64,000 nt of DNA from the NCBI RefSeq assembly GCF_949987535.1, contig NC_080078.1, forward strand, positions 24,510,942 through 24,574,941. Reading direction: 5' to 3'. How positions within the stretch are numbered: the first letter of the stretch is position 1; each line of letters begins with the position of its first letter. The DNA is from Balaenoptera acutorostrata. Lineage: Eukaryota > Chordata > Mammalia > Artiodactyla > Balaenopteridae. Below the pieces are notes generated by a model. That model did not search any database and was not told the DNA's origin. It saw only the letters and a program-made list of their open reading frames with translations. Both the position numbers and the translations under genes were made by a program. Shown here one piece after another: positions 10,180 through 20,484 of this stretch.

Positions 10180-10405
10180 AGAGCCTTGCATCTCTCTGAC
10201 TGACAGTGACAGATTACCTTATCAAAACACGGGCCCAGGACTGCAGTGTGATTGGCTGGGCAGAACTGTCGTGGGCCTGGAGAATTCTTCTCCGAGAGAA
10301 ACGATTATAAGGCATTTTAAGAACAGCGAGCCGAAGGCTGCTCACAGCTGGCAGCTCTTGTTTATAAGTGATAATTGACTCAGGCGCAGAGGAAAGCGGG
10401 GCAGG
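10180..10405 (+). promoter_or_regulatory. Candidate promoter/enhancer-like segment
   Basis: Repeat-free block with clustered binding-site-like words: inverted GATA (ccttatc, 10217-10223), inverted CCAAT (attgg, 10251-10255), a TATA-like 'gattataagg' about 50 bases further on (10303-10312), an E-box cagctg (10345-10350), a GATA (10370-10373) and a perfect AP-1/NF-E2 word tgactca (10376-10382). Such words also occur by chance; no transcript is visible. A SINE inserted immediately downstream. Confidence 0.3.
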
Positions 10406-10422
10406 CTCAGCGAGTTTATTTT

Positions 10423-10731
10423 ATTTTATTTTTTTTAATTAATTAATTAATTAATTAATTAATTTTTGGCTGTGTTGGGTCTTTGTTTCTGTGCGAGGGC
10501 TTTCTCTAGTTGCGGCAAGCGGGGGCCACTCTTCATCGCGGTGCGCGGGCCTCTCACTATTGTGGCCTCTCTTGTTGTGGAGCACAGGCTCCAGACGCGC
10601 AGGCTCAGCAGTTTGTGGCTCACGGGCCCAGTTGCTCCGCGGCATGTGGGATCTTCCCAGACCAGGGCTCGAACCCGTGTCCCCTGCATTAGCAGGCAGA
10701 TTCTCAACCACTGCGCCACCAGGGAAGCCCC
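10423..10731 (-). mobile_element. tRNA-derived SINE (CHR-2 type)
   Basis: Antisense. The perfect 17-bp duplication ctcagcgagtttatttt lies at 10406-10422 and 10732-10748. Its tail complement has become an (AATT)n run at about 10437-10464. Confidence 0.96.
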
Positions 10732-10748
10732 CTCAGCGAGTTTATTTT

Positions 10749-11061
10749 GAGAGGCTGCTCCACGCACAGGGGTTGGGCTCTGGACGGAAAGGGGTGAGTG
10801 GGAACCACTGGGCTTGGGGGCCTCAGACTGACTCGATTTGGGGCTGGGGGAGCATCATGGGTGGCCCTGAGTGACAGTCTGCTTTCTTCACTGCCCCTCA
10901 TAATACCTTCTGCCGTCCAGGTGGGCAGAAGTGGTGACTTGCAGTTGTGAGGAGACCCAGATGCTCCTGCATTTGGGCCCAGCCGCTGTGAGGGTGAGGG
11001 CGGGGGTCCCCCATACGAGGTGTTTGTGCGGGGGGTGCCCTGGAGCTCCCACTGCCGTCAC
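10749..11061. other. GC-rich unassigned sequence
   Basis: GC-rich with G-runs ('gtgcggggggtgccc') and moderate CpG, but no convincing CpG island or gene. Overlapping short frames on both strands lack features. Confidence 0.45.
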
Positions 11062-11220
11062 CTTGCTCCTCAAATCCTGGTCCTCGGGCCAGCAGCATCT
11101 GCGTCACCCGGAAGCTTGTGAGAAATGCAGTCTCAGGCCCCACCCGGGACCTGCTGAATCAGAATTTGCATTTGACACGGTGCTTCACAGGCACATTAAA
11201 GTTGAACACCTTTGCTCTAA
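11062..11220 (-). mobile_element. MER5A-type hAT-Charlie fossil
   Basis: 'cagcagcatctgcgtcaccc', 'tgagaaatgcagtctcaggc' and 'cacattaaagttgaacacc' parallel the element at 3933-4098. Confidence 0.75.
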
Positions 11221-11254
11221 AGATGCGGTGGACACTGGAGGGGTGACTGGCGCT

Positions 11255-11452
11255 CCTCCTGGATGGAGGTTCTCAGCCTTGGCAGCACCTTCGAATCACC
11301 TGGGGAGCTTTTAAAAACCCCTCTACCCTGAGCGTCCTCCCAGCCCAGTGAAGTCAGGCTCTCTGGGGCTGGATTCAGGCACCAGGATGCTTTGCAGCTG
11401 CCCAGGTGATTCCCGTGGGCAGCAGGGCTGGAAGCACTGCTGTAGCTCAGCA
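11255..11452. mobile_element. MER5/MER58-like hAT fossil
   Basis: Palindromic layout: 'aatcacctggggagctttta' near the left and 'gcccaggtgattcccgtggg' near the right, with TIR-like 'ggttctcagccttgg'. Non-autonomous. Confidence 0.6.
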
Positions 11453-11609
11453 TTTCCTTCAGAGCCCAGGCACATGCGTGGAGTGGTGTGCACTGGACAC
11501 TAGCTACCCGGGGTTAGCACTCCACAGGTTAATGCCCACTCTTCAGACACCAGCCCAGGCTACCCACCCTTGAGCTCGGCTGATCACAAATTCGCGGGTT
11601 CCCAGGACA

Positions 11610-12200
11610 CACCCCCTCCCCTTCTGGTTTAATAGTTAGCTACAGAGACTCACCAGAACTCAGGAAAGCACTATCCTTACTCTTACAGTTTATTATAAAG
11701 GATACGAAAAAAAAAAAAAAAAAAGGATATGGATAAACAGCCAGATGAAGAAGTACATAGGGTGAGGTCTGGGCGAGGCCCAGCGTCAGGGCCTCTGTCG
11801 CTGTGGAATTGGACTGCATCACCCTCCCAGCATGTGGATGTGTTAACCACCTTGGAAGGCCCTGAGCCCCGTGATTTGGGGGCTTTAATCAAGATTCTGT
11901 CGCACAGGCATCACCATAGGCATCAGCCACTGGTGACTGAACTCAGTCTCCGGCTCCTCTTCCCTCCTAGGGTCAGGGATGGGGCTGAAAGTTCCGACTC
12001 TCTAATCAGGTGCTTGGTCTTTCTGGGGACCAGCCCTCATCCTGAAGCTATCTACCACAGCGTGAAGGGTGAACAGGACACAGCTGGGCCGGTCAGGGGT
12101 TCTAGGTATAGGAGGGCTCAGCACCTGCCTCATCTCAACGCTGGAAGGAGAGAAGCCGACGGTTTCCAGTCTCTTCACCTCTCGTGAGCTTCAGATCCAG
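11610..12200 (-). mobile_element. Probable ancient ERV LTR (family uncertain)
   Basis: 'cagtttattataaaggatac', 'accctcccagcatgtggatg', 'ggtgactgaactcagtctcc' and 'cctgaagctatctaccac' occur in the block order of a known-looking mammalian LTR. An A-run interrupts it at 11706-11723. The 152-residue frame at 11729-12187 lies within and is not coding. Confidence 0.5.
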
Positions 12201-12242
12201 GCGGGAGCACACGTCCCTCCCTTTGCTTTCCTTTCGCTGATG

Positions 12243-12593
12243 ACAGACGCAACAAACAGGCTCCAATGGGGAGAAAGGGAAATGGGGAATCCAAAGGGGT
12301 AGCACGAGAGAATATTTTAGGGTGGGAGACCTATTCTCCCACCCTTGACTATGCTGGTGAATACCCAGAGAACCGTCCACCCCCAAGAGGGAATTTTCTG
12401 GATGCAAACTAAAACATTTTAAAAAGGGCTCAAAAAAGTAAATGGGCACGGCTATTGAAAGAATATGCTGGTATGGATGCTGGGCAGTGAAAAAAACCAA
12501 CGAGTGTTGGTTACAGAGGGAGCTCCGTTTCTTTACATGGGTTTGTGTGTATTTGGTGATTTTAAACCAAAACATGGGAGTTCCATTAGAGTT
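12243..12593. other. Unassigned sequence with a 10-bp hairpin
   Basis: No repeat recognised. Contains a perfect inverted repeat, agggtgggag / ctcccaccct, with a 7-nt loop at 12319-12345. Confidence 0.6.
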
Positions 12594-12607
12594 TGTATTG
12601 CTCCCCC

Positions 12608-13041
12608 TTTTTAAATTTTATTTTTTATTGAAATATAGTTTAATTACAATGTTAATTACTGCTGTACAAGAAAGTGACTCAGTTTTACATATATATACAT
12701 TCTTTTTCATATCCTTTTCCATTATGGATTATCACAGGTTATTGAATCCAATTCCCTGTGCTATACAGTAGGACCTTGTTTCTTGTCCATTCTATATATA
12801 CCAGTTTGTATCTGCTAATCCCAACTTCCTAGTCCAACCCTCTCGCCCATCTCCCCCCCAGCCCTTGACAACCACCAGTCTGTTCTCTATGTCCATGATT
12901 CTGTTTCTGTTTCATAGATAGGTTCATTTGTGTCATATTTTAGATTCCACATATAAGTGATACCATATGGTATTTGTCTTTCTCTTTCTGGCTTACTTCA
13001 CTTAGTATGATAGTCTCTAGTTGCATCCATGTTGCTGAAAA
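12608..13041 (-). mobile_element. L1 3' end, 5'-truncated insertion
   Basis: Antisense 3'UTR ('tattgaaatatagtttaatt', 'gtgctatacagtagg', 'ccacatataagtgatacca'). The 14-bp duplication tgtattgctccccc is at 12594-12607 and 13042-13055, so this is a complete 5'-truncated L1 insertion of about 430 bp. Confidence 0.92.
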
Positions 13042-13055
13042 TGTATTGCTCCCCC

Positions 13056-13352
13056 ACTTTTTAAAATGTTTATTTATTTATTTTTGGCTGCGTTGGGTCT
13101 TTGTTGCTGCGCGTGGGCTTTCTCTAGTTGCGGAGAGCGGGGGCTGCTCTTCGTTGTGGTGCACGGGCTTCTCATTGTGGTGGCTTCTCTTGTTGCAGAG
13201 CATGGACTCTAGGCACGCACTCTAGAGCCCGCGAGCCACGTAGTTGTAGCTGGTAGGCTCTAGAGCGCAGGCTCAGTAGTTGTGGTGCATGGGCTTAGTT
13301 GCTCCGTGGCATGTGGGATCATCCTGGACCAGGGCTCGAACCCGTGTCTCAC
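13056..13352 (-). mobile_element. tRNA-derived SINE (CHR type), head missing
   Basis: Antisense SINE directly abutting the L1 duplication. Stops at 'gctcgaacccgtgtc', lacking the terminal 'ccaccagggaagccc' head of about 55 bp, so it is truncated or later deleted. Confidence 0.9.
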
Positions 13353-13399
13353 TCCTTTGACTGAAAGGATTAAGGGCTCTGTTCCAGTCCTGGACTGGT

Positions 13400-13961
13400 C
13401 CCATCAGAGTGACGTGATGTGATGGAGAGTCCATTTGAAACCAGGCTCTGAAATAAGAGTTAGGCGAGGAGCCTGAATCTCACCCTAGCAAGGGTGACTC
13501 CATATTGGAAGCCCCAGTTCCATTTTAGAAAACCTATGACCTAGGCCTGAGTAAGCTATGATGTGATTAGTTGCTTAAGAAATTCCAGAAACTGGCCTGA
13601 AGGACTTCAGGACGTTCCGCCCTACAGCTAAAGATTAACTGCTTTCCTTGCACGATACGATGACGCTAACCAGACCACGGCATGACCAGTTTCAAGATGA
13701 TTGTCGGAGCCGACTGTGCTGCTCTGCACAAAGCCCCCGTCTGCGCATCCTTGAAACTTCCCAGTTTCCCCCTATGAAACCTACTTTCCTCTAACTGGCA
13801 ACTCGGAGATGGTTTTGGGGTGCTAGTCCACCGTCTCCCCAGGTGGCTGGTTTCCTGAATAGAGCATCTTTTTTTTTCCACCAACCCTTGCCTCTTGAAC
13901 ATTGACTTTTGAGCAACGAGCAGCCGAACCTGAGTTTGGTTCGGGCTCTGGCCAGTAACAC
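13400..13961 (+). mobile_element. Solo class-I (gammaretrovirus-like) LTR
   Basis: 'cccctatgaaacctactttc' in the U3-like part, 'ccaccgtctccccaggtggc', a degraded polyadenylation word 'gaatagagca', then 'cttttgagcaacgagcagcc' and the terminus '...ctctggccagtaaca' ending in CA. This is the R-U5 layout of ERV1-type LTRs. No gag/pol/env adjoins it, so it is a solo LTR or fragment. Confidence 0.6.
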
Positions 13962-14185
13962 ATGGACTTTCGAGGCAGACTAAGCAGGTATAAAATTGGG
14001 CTCCCGCATTCCCCAGCTGTGCGGCGTTGGGCAAGACGCTATCCCCCCAAGAACAACAGCTCCTGCCCAGCTGGCCTTGTAGGGCTGTCGCAAGGGAGCA
14101 AGAGGATTAAGATGTGTAACGTGCTCAGCGCCGGGCTCGGCCCATTACAGTGCTGAACACAGGCTGGCTATCATTGTTATGTTGA
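13962..14185 (+). mobile_element. MIR SINE
   Basis: 'gcagactaagcaggtataaa', 'gctgtgcggcgttgggcaag' and 'acgtgctcagcgccgggctc' follow MIR order. Unusually GC-rich for a fossil MIR. Confidence 0.75.
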
Positions 14186-14789
14186 CCAACTATTTTATAT
14201 GATTTTCAAGATATGCTTTGAGGTGATGTCAGGAGGGAGTGAGGATGGGAAATTTGATGATTCGGGGAGTTCACAGAAGGAATTCCCAGAAGAGGTGGAG
14301 ATGATGTCAGCAAGATCTGTAAGGCCCTTAAGAAGTTTCCATGTGGTTCTTTACTCAGTTCTACTCTTCCCTGGCCAGAAATCAATCTGGAAGACAGTAA
14401 TCTCTAGAGCTGAGGTGAGGGTAACACAGGATGTGTGCAAAAGGCTTGCATGTTTCGGGAGAAAACGGCCAACACCACTTTGAAAAACCAACCAACCAAC
14501 CATGTGACCTCAGGTAAATAATGTTTCCTCCCCAGTCTCCATCTCCTCATCTCTAAAATGAGAGGATGGAATTTTTTTTTCCCTCTGAGCCAAGAACCTA
14601 ATTGAAAAATAGATATAGGTGTTTGATAGTCATCAAAAGAAGAACTTTCTTCTGGTACCCCTGCATTGGAGAACACAAAATTGTGGTAACAAACTATGAT
14701 GTGCTATGAAGAAAAAACACTGTGACAACCCAGAGCAAATCCGGATTAGACAGGGAATCCAGGGGAGTAAGATTTATGTTCTGATCTGA
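14186..14789. other. Mostly unassigned, with MIR scrap
   Basis: A 94-residue open frame at 14199-14483 shows no recognisable domain. An (AACC)n run sits at 14485-14499 and a MIR 5'-middle fragment at 14498-14570 ('catgtgacctcaggtaaata' onward). Confidence 0.5.
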
Positions 14790-15058
14790 ACAAGCAGCTA
14801 GAGGTGAGAGCACCCCAGCTCTGGGGTCAGCGTGTGCAAGGCCTTGTGGCAGGGTGGAGAGCTGCCTGTTTGAGGAGCTGAAAGAAAACCAGTGTTGCTG
14901 GAAGGTGGCGAGTAAGGGAGAACAGGTGTGGTCCACCTTAATAGGCCCTATTAAAGAGTGTTCATCTTGTCCCTAGGTTGAAGGGTTTTAAGCAGGGGAG
15001 TAACATCCACAGTTTTACAGAAGCTCACTCTGGCTACAGTGTAGAGAATGGATCAGAT
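14790..15058 (-). mobile_element. L2 LINE
   Basis: 'gtgcaaggccttgtggcagg', 'ggttttaagcaggggagtaa' and 'ctcactctggctacagtgta' are reverse L2 3' region blocks. Frame 14694-14936 is internal. Confidence 0.75.
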
Positions 15059-15755
15059 CTCTCCTTTTTGGAAAGAACTCCATTGTAACCCGCCCCTCTG
15101 AAATTCTTCCCTCCCACTTAGGGCCACTTTTGTTTGTGGGATGGAGAAGAGGAAGAAAAGCCTGGTGGTAGGAGGGGGCGGGAGCGGCTCTAACTGGAAT
15201 GGCAGGGCATTTGAGAGCAGAATGGAAAATGTGTGTAATTAAAAGAAAAAAGGTAGAAAGAGCTGGCTTGGTTCCTCCTGCCAGGAATGATTATAGCACA
15301 CATTCCTGCTTTAATAATGACCTGGTATGAAAGGCATATTGGTCCCCAGTTTGAGTTCTCAGCCCCAGGGCGGTATGAGAATGTGAGAAGCAAATACCCT
15401 CTTTGGGAGATAAAATTCTAGTGGACTTTCTGTGTTATGTCTCTGGTCCTTTGATGTGAATTGGCTTTATCCAGCTGTCAGACAAACCCCAATGCAACCG
15501 TTAATTTGTAGCGGCCTTGGCTGATGGGTGAAGGTATTATTTCATAGCTTAAAACCTCAACAGTTATGTCCTTCCTCCTCCAAAGTGGAAATTAAACCCG
15601 GTCAGATGTGACCCTTGCCAGCTGAGTTGTGCTCGATACTACTGAGTTGTGCTGGGGAAGGTTCCTGAATTAGAGACAATGATTGTGAAATTTTGTAGGG
15701 TGAAAGTTCTATCTTGTGTATAGAGAAAGCACAGAGAGGGAGAGTAGAATTGTGT
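15059..15755. other. Repeat-free island 1 (possible conserved non-coding DNA)
   Basis: About 700 bp with no recognised repeat. Contains TEAD-like 'acattcct' (15299-15306) and nearby 'ggaatg', 'tgtaatta' homeodomain-like words and 'ccaatgcaaccgttaatttg'. No open frame worth reporting. Confidence 0.4.
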
Positions 15756-15759
15756 TCTA

Positions 15760-15812
15760 GTTATGAGTCATTCATCCAATAAATATTGAGCATTGCTCTG
15801 GGCACTGTTGGT
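15760..15812 (-). mobile_element. L2 LINE 3' scrap
   Basis: 'tcattcatccaataaatatt' then 'ctctgggcactgttgg' match the reverse L2 3' terminus. Confidence 0.65.
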
Positions 15813-16140
15813 TTCCCACCCAGCTCCCACTGAAGAGGCCAAGGCACCCATCCCCCAGCTGCTGTCAGAGTGCTCAGCTAATGGTGCTCAGAAATGCCCA
15901 GGATGTTATGCCTTGCACCCCCTCTGAGGGTGGCCCCTGAGGCAGGTTGGATAACTGTGATGTCATTCATGCTCCAGAGCTCCCTGAGGAATCAGAATGA
16001 GGCTAGGTTTCCAAGGAATCCATATCTTCACCCACCCTCTTCTGCTCTCCTATCTCACCTCCCTCACTCCCTTTCTCTTGCGAGCACTTCATTAATAAGT
16101 CAGGGCATATGAAACAAAGTTTGAGGCTTTGCTTCTTGGG
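15813..16140. other. Possible LTR-like remnant, unassigned
   Basis: The segment near 16040-16140 (pyrimidine-rich, then 'cacttcattaataagtcagg' and 'gcttcttgggaacccgatct') resembles the end of an old LTR, but I cannot name it. No gene. Confidence 0.35.
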
Positions 16141-16250
16141 AACCCGATCTAGGTCAAGCACCCACTGTGTGCCAGACACTGGGTCTGTGCCCTAGAGATA
16201 GGTGTTAAACAAGATGGGCAAGGTCTCTGCTCTAGTGCAACTCAGTACCT
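16141..16250 (-). mobile_element. L2 LINE 3' fragment
   Basis: 'cactgtgtgccagacactgg' then 'taaacaagatgggcaaggtc' match reverse L2. Confidence 0.65.
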
Positions 16251-16274
16251 TCTAGGGAGTCTGATTTTCCATAC

Positions 16275-16380
16275 GAAAGTCTTGTAATTTTGAGAAGTCA
16301 CTTAAGCTCTGCCAACTCTAAATTTCTCGTCTGTCAAATGGTGATAACAGCATTTGCCTTGTCTGAAAGAACCAAGTGAC
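16275..16380 (+). mobile_element. MIR SINE middle fragment
   Basis: 'gagaagtcacttaagctctg' then 'ctgtcaaatggtgataacag' follow MIR. Confidence 0.65.
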
Positions 16381-16439
16381 AGCAGCAAAAGGATGGTTTT
16401 AGTTCCCTCCAGAGTCCGTCAGCTGCCCCTTCCCATAAC

Positions 16440-16603
16440 TGTTTCTAGACAGGAGTCCCACCTTCTACTTCGAGCTCGGTTGCTGCTCCCATATATAGAA
16501 ATTCTGGTTCCCTCACTGTGTCTTTAGAACCATAGAGGGATGGAATACTGGATTTCATTTTGCTATGTTCTACTTAGGTGCTTGTTGAATGAATGAATGA
16601 TAA
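16440..16603 (+). mobile_element. L2 LINE 3' end
   Basis: Ends 'gtgcttgttgaatgaatgaa', the L2 3' terminus in plus orientation. Upstream part is diverged. Confidence 0.55.
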
Positions 16604-16629
16604 TATGATTAACAACAGCTTTATTATTA

Positions 16630-17012
16630 TTTTTTTAATTTGTTTATTTTATTTATTTATTTTTGACTGCGTTGGGTCTTCATTGCTGCGCGCAGGCTTT
16701 CTCTAGTTGCGTTGAGTGCGGGCTACTCTTTGTTGTGGTGCGTGGGCTTCTCATTGCAGTGGCTTCTCTTGTTGCGGAGCGCGGGCTTCAGGGGTTGAGG
16801 CGTGTGGGCTCAGTAGTTGAGGCGCGTGGGCTCAGTAGTTTTGGCACGTGGGCTCAGTAGTTGTGGCTCTGGGGCTCTAGAGCGCAGGCTCAGTAGTTGT
16901 GGTGCACGGGCTTAGTTGCTCTGCAGCATGTGGGATCTTCCCGGACCAGGGCTCGAACCCGTGTCCCCTGCACTGGCAGGCGGATTCTTAACCACTGAGC
17001 CACCAGGGAAGC
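16630..17012 (-). mobile_element. tRNA-derived SINE (CHR type) with expanded internal modules
   Basis: Antisense. Between the usual flanks it carries consecutive near-repeats of 'gtgggctcagtagttgaggc' type (16793-16900), more than other copies. Ends 'ccaccagggaagcc'. Confidence 0.94.
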
Positions 17013-17025
17013 CAGTCCTATCATT

Positions 17026-17460
17026 TTTTAAAACTTTTTATTTTATATTGAGGTATAGTTGATTAACAATGTTGTGTTAGTTTCAGGTGTACAGCAAAGT
17101 AATTCAGTTATACATATACATGTATCTATTCTTTTTCAAATTATTTTCCCATTTAGGTTGTTACATAATATTGAGCAGAGTTCCCTGCGCTATACAGTAG
17201 GTCCTTGTTGGTTATCCATTTTAAATATAGTAGTACGTACATGTCAATCCCAAACTCCCTAACTATTGGTTCCCCACACTCTATCCCCCTGGTAACCATA
17301 AATTCGTTCTCTAAGTCTGTGAGTCTGTTTCTGTTTTGTAAATACGTTCATTTGTATCATTTCTTTTTAGATTCTGCACATAAGTGGTATCGTATGATAC
17401 TTCACTTTCTCTGTCTGACTTACTTCACTCAGTATGACAATCTCTAGGTCAATCCAACAA
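17026..17460 (-). mobile_element. L1 3' end, 5'-truncated insertion
   Basis: 'attgaggtatagttgattaa', 'gcgctatacagtaggtcctt', 'gcacataagtggtatcg'. Flanks cagtcctatcatt (17013-17025) and cagccctatcatt (17461-17473) form a 13-bp duplication with one mismatch. Confidence 0.9.
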
Positions 17461-17560
17461 CAGCCCTATCATTAAAGTGCCACATATCTAGCCCTTATTA
17501 TGTACCAGATACTGGGATACACACTTTATTGCTTCCTTTTTATAAAGAAGGAAATGGAGG
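17461..17560 (-). mobile_element. MIR SINE
   Basis: 'cccttattatgtaccagata' and 'ataaagaaggaaatggagga' follow reverse MIR. Confidence 0.65.
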
Positions 17561-18115
17561 AATTAAAATACCAAGAAATATTGAATATGAGAGCAATTTG
17601 AAAATGGTGTAACACATATATACAGAAGTAAAATGTTAAAAGAGAAGGCTTTAGGTGGACAGATTAAGTCACAGCACTGACTTTTCCCAAGAAAATTGCT
17701 GGAAGGAATTTTTGTTTGAATGTTTTTCTATAATTTGTTCCTTTGTTCATTTCATCTGTGGACGACTCTTTTAACCCGTTGTTCAAAGTCATGGTTGTTG
17801 TTTTTGAACCTTTAAACCAAACACTTACAGACAATTCCCCTCAGGATGGAAAAAAGGAAACAGGAAAGAAAAAAAATCACGACCATCTACTATTATAAAA
17901 AGAGTCTTAACGGTAAATTTTTATCGTAGAAACTAGTGCTCAGGCTTTAGTGAAGGGAAAATACTGCCCATAGTTGATAATCATTTGCTTGGTGATTAAA
18001 CTTGGAAACTTCAGTGTAAAGAATTATGTAAATGTGTATACACAAGAGTCTCTGATTTTATGATCTATGGTTTATTTACCATTGTTACAGGGGAGGACTG
18101 TGTTAGTTTGGTTTA
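17561..18115. other. AT-rich unassigned sequence
   Basis: No recognised repeat and no open frame above 60 residues. Possibly unique non-coding DNA. Confidence 0.45.
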
Positions 18116-18350
18116 GCAATTTTTCGTGCTGGTTCTGGAATCAAAGACACTGGGTGGGATTCTTGCCTGTACCATTTACTGAGTGAATTTGGACAAGTTA
18201 TGAACATTTTTGAGATCAGTTTCCTCATTTCTAAAATGGAATAACAATCACTACCACCCACAGTTGCTGTGAAGATTGAGATAATGCACATAAAACACAG
18301 CACAACAGCTCCAATGGAGTAAGTACTCAATAAAAGGCAGCTTCTGACAT
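18116..18350 (+). mobile_element. MIR SINE
   Basis: 'tgagtgaatttggacaagtt', 'tttcctcatttctaaaatgg' and 'gcacataaaacacagcacaa' give the MIR core and 3' end. The antisense frame at 18103-18390 is a shadow. Confidence 0.85.
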
Positions 18351-18888
18351 TCATACCATCTTCTCCAGAAAAGGGTTTGATGATTGTCAAAACTGAGTAT
18401 TCTTCTCTGATGCGGGGCTGTACGGTGAGCCCCCAGCACCTCTGTGTGGGTGGTTATCTGTTTCTTAAGTTGTCATTGCTGTTGCCTCGTCTCTGTTAGA
18501 GTGATGGAATTTCTCACTGTGAGCCTTAATTTCCCCCCTCTGAAAGAGTAAGGAAGAAGGCTGACTTTTGGTAGAAACGTGAATCAGATTTCTGAAAGAG
18601 GTGCAGTTTGGCTCTGTTCCCAATCTCAGATGCCACCTGGCAGAAGCCGGTAAGTCTTGTGTAGCTAGAAACCTGCAATGAGATGATGTTGGTTTAAGTT
18701 GGGAAAACAAAATAGAATGAGGTCAAACTGAAAGAAATAATTTCACACGGTGGACGGGACATAGGTGGGATTTTTACTTAAACCAGTGGTATAGGCTGAA
18801 TATGTACATATAAATAAAACTAGGTAAGCTAAAACTGATATATTTTTAGAAAGAATTATGTACAAATTTGAGATTTGAGTGGGGACAT
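18351..18888. other. Unassigned sequence
   Basis: Contains a donor-like 'gccggtaagtc' at 18646-18656 but no credible exon next to it. No repeat recognised. Confidence 0.4.
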
Positions 18889-18902
18889 GATCCCGTTCTT
18901 TT

Positions 18903-19201
18903 TATTTTATTTTATTTATTTATTTATTTATTTATTTATGGCTGTGTTGGGTCTTCGTTTATGTGCGAGGACTTTCTCTAGTTGCGGCAAGTGGGGGCCA
19001 CTCTTCATCGCGGTGCGCGGGCCTCTCACTATTGCGGCCTCTCTTGTTGCAGAGCACAGGCTCCAGACGCGCAGGCTCAGCAATTGTGGCTCACGGGCCT
19101 AGTTGCTCCGCGGCATGTGGGATCTTCCCAGATCAGGGCTCGAACCCGTGTCCCCTGCATTGGCAGGCAGATTCTCAACCACTGCGCCACCAGGGAAGCC
19201 C
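18903..19201 (-). mobile_element. tRNA-derived SINE (CHR-2 type)
   Basis: Antisense, younger subgroup. Flanks gatcccgttctttt (18889-18902) and gatcccattctttt (19202-19215): 14-bp duplication, one mismatch. Confidence 0.95.
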
Positions 19202-19309
19202 GATCCCATTCTTTTGACATCATCTTCCGGAATTGCTTTTTAACAGTGTGTCCTTAGTTCCTCTGTGAGAGAGTTCTGCCCCAATAAAACCATCCATTCT
19301 GTGATAATG

Positions 19310-19490
19310 GGAGTGTTCTATATAATCACTGTCTAATTGGTAACCATACAGCCACATGTGACTGCTGAGCACTTTGAATGTGGCTAGTGCAACAGGCAAT
19401 TTAAAATTTTATTTTATTTCAACTTCAATTTAAATAGCTGCCTATGGCCAGTGGCTATGGTACTGGACAGCACAGTTCTGAATCTCTGGT
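19310..19490. mobile_element. hAT-Charlie-type MER fossil
   Basis: 'acagccacatgtgactgctg', 'gcactttgaatgtggctagt' and the TIR-like end 'atggtactggacagcacag' identify a short non-autonomous hAT element; exact MER number not certain. Confidence 0.65.
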
Positions 19491-20205
19491 CTACTCTCCT
19501 GTAGCTTTTCTGATGTTTGAAGTTTGGACACGACAGCTACTCAGTGAATCTAAAGATATTTTTAAAAGAGTAGGAGTAGGCATAACAAAAGTAATGACAA
19601 TAGCTGTTTTTTTGCATAGTATTTTATAGCTTACAGGGGACTTCCAAATACCTGATCTTATTTGATAGTCATCATGGCAATCCTGATCTGTGGGTGCAAA
19701 TATATAACTATTTTTATCGCTGTCTTATCAGGGCTCTGATACCATCAAAGCAGCTTAAGAACCAAGGGGGATTTATAAGAAAATGCGGATATCTCATGGG
19801 ACTTGCAGGCACTGGAGCTCAGACTGACAGGCAGCCGCTCTGTATTTCCCTTTCTCTGGGTGAGGTGTTTACTGTCTCTGCTTCTCTTTGGCACACCTAC
19901 TCCATTCTCTCTTGGCACCTTTTTGGATCCGTGTGGTTAAAGATGCTCAACTGAGTGGTGGTTCCAGATTGCTCTGATTTAAGGGCCCACAGAGGTGTCT
20001 GGGAATTGGCTCAGCTTAGATCAGGTGTCCGCCGTACTTGGTCTACCTGGCTAAGGGTTGGGCTCACATTAGTTCTGGAAAGCTTTCCTGAGAACAGAGG
20101 GCATGGGAGATGGGAAGACCTTTTCAACTGACAGAAAGAGAAACAGGTTTAGTGAGCGGAGAGGCACCCTTCTTCTCTGAACGGCAGGTTGGATAGCTGA
20201 CTGCC
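19491..20205. other. Unassigned, with a MIR-like patch
   Basis: 19615-19730 resembles reverse MIR ('cctgatcttatttgatagtc'). The rest (19731-20205) has no recognised repeat or gene. Confidence 0.4.
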
Positions 20206-20482
20206 TCATGGGCACCTCTGCTTGGATGTCTTTCAGGCAAACTAAGGTATTGAGACGAGAATTCTCCTTTCTCTCCTTCACACCTGTGCATCTTCCATTC
20301 CTCTCCGTCTCAGCAAATGGCACCACCATCCACAGTTTCTGGAGAGAGAATTCTAGTATTCATACTGATTCCTCCCCATTCAGTTCATCTCTAAGGCCCA
20401 TCATTTCAACCTCCAAAATACACTTGAGATTTACTCACTTCTCTTCAACTTCACCATCCCTATCCTGATCTAAGTCACTGTA
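20206..20482 (+). mobile_element. L2 LINE, left piece of a split copy
   Basis: 'cttccattcctctccgtctc', 'cagcaaatggcaccaccatc' and 'acctccaaaatacactt' match the L2 ORF2 end/3' region, continuing at 21016-21205 beyond an LTR. Open frame 20208-20468 is inside the L2. Confidence 0.65.
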
Positions 20483-20484
20483 TT

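Noticed and set aside
10749..11061. CpG island or promoter of a gene
   Set aside because: GC-rich but too short, with modest CpG and no downstream exon.
11729..12187. 152-residue plus frame
   Set aside because: Lies in an LTR-like repeat, overlapped by other frames, no domain.
12135..12575. 146-residue minus frame
   Set aside because: No recognisable domain, spans the edge of LTR-like sequence and the hairpin; consistent with chance.
14199..14483. 94-residue plus frame with an acidic N-terminal part
   Set aside because: No domain, no splice or promoter context, flanked by MIR pieces.
18646..18656. Splice donor gccggtaagtc marking an exon
   Set aside because: No partner acceptor, no coding frame of note; such words are frequent by chance.
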